DNA from: Pseudomonas sp. AB6
GTDB lineage: Bacteria > Pseudomonadota > Gammaproteobacteria > Pseudomonadales > Pseudomonadaceae
Direction of reading: 5' to 3'
Length of the DNA stretch: 64,000 bases
Assembly: GCF_034314105.1 (NCBI RefSeq)
Contig: NZ_JAVIWJ010000001.1
Coordinates: 1,737,501 to 1,801,500 of the forward strand
Positions 62,579 to 64,000 of the stretch are shown here, in pieces; the first letter of the stretch is position 1, and each line of letters opens with the position of its first letter. The position numbers and the translations under genes are program-made. The notes beneath the pieces were generated by a model that worked only from the letters and a program-made list of their open reading frames with translations, searched no databases and was not told where the DNA came from.

Positions 62579-64000
62579 CACGGTTCCTCAACTCTATAGC
62601 TGTTAACGGCCAAGCGTCAGTGGCTTGCAACTTGAAGGGAAGTTCCGTCTCTGGTTTGTATTTAAACACGCCCTTGTGATAAAGGGCCCTACTGTGTACA
62701 TAGGATTTGTGTATGTCGAGGATAGGGAAAATAGTTCGATGGCGTAAAGGTTGGTGGTCTTCCAGCTTGTAGGACAGCGCAATAACCAAACCGAACGGGT
62801 CGGTCAATTCGTATTTTGAAAACGAAAGGCTTAATACCAACGCTTCATGGTTTTGGCTGACGATGCGAAGCTGGCTCGCAAAATACTCACTGCGCCCCTC
62901 CCAGTAAGGCGGGATATGTACCGGGCGACCCCACCCCTTCTGTGATTGCTCCCTCTCACGGCGCTGATGCACTTCGATAGACACCTCACGACTGTCCAAT
63001 TCTGCAGTGCTGACGCCGGGCAATGCGAAGCGGAACTCGGTCACGTCATCGTCTTGGCGGATCATTTCGCACAATGGCTGCTGGACGGCGGTCGCCAACG
63101 CGATCCAATCGTCTTCCAGACTGCGGTTGAGGTTGTCCAAACCCCAAACGCTGTGGTGCAGCCATTTTTTTGTATCATCCAAATTAAAGTAGTTGTAGAT
63201 ACCTTGCCCTGCCATTTGCAGCGCCATACCAATGATACCGATCAGGTTGGCACGGGCAGCAATGTTAACTAAGAGCGGGCTTTTTTCAGCCCAGGCCATG
63301 GCGCGCAACTCTTTGGGTAAGCGCAGGATGTCTTTGGCTATCAAATAAGTGTGCTTATATCCCCATCCATTCGCACCCATCAATACCGCATCGCCACTCA
63401 TTTGCATCGATGTTGCTGCGAGTTTCTTCCAATCACCCTCCGCTAGTGCTCGCCCCCATTGGTGGCTATGTTTTATTGAATCAAAAGCGGCTGCAGCAAA
63501 ACCAAACCCAAAAGCACCAAGCCCAGTTAACGTCGCCCACTTACCCAACCTGCTCATCGCATTAAGCTTGCCTGATGCACTTTCCATTTCTGCGATATGG
63601 GCTTGCAGCGCACTAATTGCCAAGCCTTGACTTGTAGAAAATCCGGCTGCGGACATTCCAACAAAGGTATTAAATAAAGGGCCAAAATCACGGAACAAAA
63701 CTGAACTACGGCTAAGTAGCTCATCCGCAGCACTCACAAAATTAACCGCCTGAAAATAAAACACAACCACCGCAATCTGATTACCTTTAGCCGTCAATGC
63801 ACCTGCAATCGGTTTTTTAAACGTGCCCGTACTTCGATAATCCCGAACCGTGCGCTGCATCTCGTCGCTTAGCTCGGCGTCCATGTTGCCCAACACCAAT
63901 CCAATCTGGCCGGGGCCTTTACCGCCAGGCGTAAGCCCCTGAGTAAGACGATCCTCCACAAGTGTAAGATTATTTTTTAGATTAGCGATCTGGCTATTTA
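62568..64000 (-). CDS. C-terminal part of a VasX/BTH_I2691-like T6SS effector (5' end outside window)
   Basis: At least 470 residues are open to the window edge with no start; the upstream frame continues through IANLKNNLTLVEDRL. The middle has hydrophobic helices (FGPLFNTFVGMSAAGFST, TLTGLGAFGFGFAAAAFD, LIGIIGMALQMAGQG), as expected for the colicin-like membrane-inserting part of VasX-type T6SS effectors. A soluble, tryptophan-rich C-terminal part of about 200 residues follows (WGRPVHIPPYWEGRSEYFAS). Its stop overlaps the first DUF6708 gene by 11 bases, so effector and three putative immunity proteins are co-translated. The effector label is recognition plus context; the N-terminal marker region is not visible here. 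Confidence 0.7.
   Translation of the reverse strand, partial: NSQIANLKNNLTLVEDRLTQGLTPGGKGPGQIGLVLGNMDAELSDEMQRTVRDYRSTGTFKKPIAGALTAKGNQIAVVVFYFQAVNFVSAADELLSRSSVLFRDFGPLFNTFVGMSAAGFSTSQGLAISALQAHIAEMESASGKLNAMSRLGKWATLTGLGAFGFGFAAAAFDSIKHSHQWGRALAEGDWKKLAATSMQMSGDAVLMGANGWGYKHTYLIAKDILRLPKELRAMAWAEKSPLLVNIAARANLIGIIGMALQMAGQGIYNYFNLDDTKKWLHHSVWGLDNLNRSLEDDWIALATAVQQPLCEMIRQDDDVTEFRFALPGVSTAELDSREVSIEVHQRREREQSQKGWGRPVHIPPYWEGRSEYFASQLRIVSQNHEALVLSLSFSKYELTDPFGLVIALSYKLEDHQPLRHRTIFPILDIHKSYVHSRALYHKGVFKYKPETELPFKLQATDAWPLTAIELRNRDAE

Overview
The window comes from a Pseudomonas chromosome, most likely of the P. fluorescens/P. syringae side of the genus. Evidence for this is the OprI lipoprotein, CysH of the iron-sulfur APS-reductase type, CysB, ThrH, the TesA-YbbA-YbbP block, the full kdpFABC-kdpDE system and REP-like elements of a kind common in pseudomonads. 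Most of the sequence is ordinary core chromosome. No rRNA, tRNA, CRISPR array or intact insertion sequence was seen.

Layout. 1-13.3 kb is core: thrH (cut by the window edge), cysH facing cysB, a universal stress protein, a 5'-nucleotidase, a PanE-like reductase overlapping a thioredoxin-like gene, a DAHP synthase, oprI, an L,D-transpeptidase, and tesA divergent from an ABC exporter pair. 13.3-26.6 kb is an accessory stretch: a PI-PLC-like gene, greB with two broken greB relatives nearby, a LysR regulator divergent from a SnoaL/quinone-reductase/SDR operon, a lysine-rich basic protein, an MmyB-like regulator, a carboxymuconolactone-decarboxylase-like protein without its cysteines, and several decayed genes. 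26.6-47.7 kb returns to core: DoxX, an MltF-like transglycosylase, TatD, the Kdp potassium uptake operon with its two-component system, a run of small hydrolases ending in a propionyl-CoA synthetase, and an MFS pump divergent from a TetR regulator. The TetR gene is coupled to a leucine-rich-repeat protein kinase. 47.8-58.3 kb holds a YebC/YeeN protein, an orphan vgrG, a four-gene beta-oxidation operon with an AraC regulator, and small envelope proteins.

The most unusual part is 59.0-64.0 kb on the minus strand. A large protein cut by the window end has the hydrophobic, channel-like C-terminal part of VasX/BTH_I2691-type type VI secretion effectors. It is followed by three tandem 396-residue DUF6708-type membrane proteins, which I infer to be its immunity proteins. 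Each start codon overlaps the previous stop by the same 11 bases, and the repeat period is exactly 1180 bp. The copies are mosaics. The membrane-spanning region (about residues 61-160) has diverged strongly, while the following roughly 185 residues are identical in two copies. This looks like an immunity array that is diversified in its membrane part and homogenised elsewhere.

All family names are from recognition of motifs and gene order; no database search was run. Start codons were chosen from Shine-Dalgarno sequences, gene overlaps and remembered family lengths.
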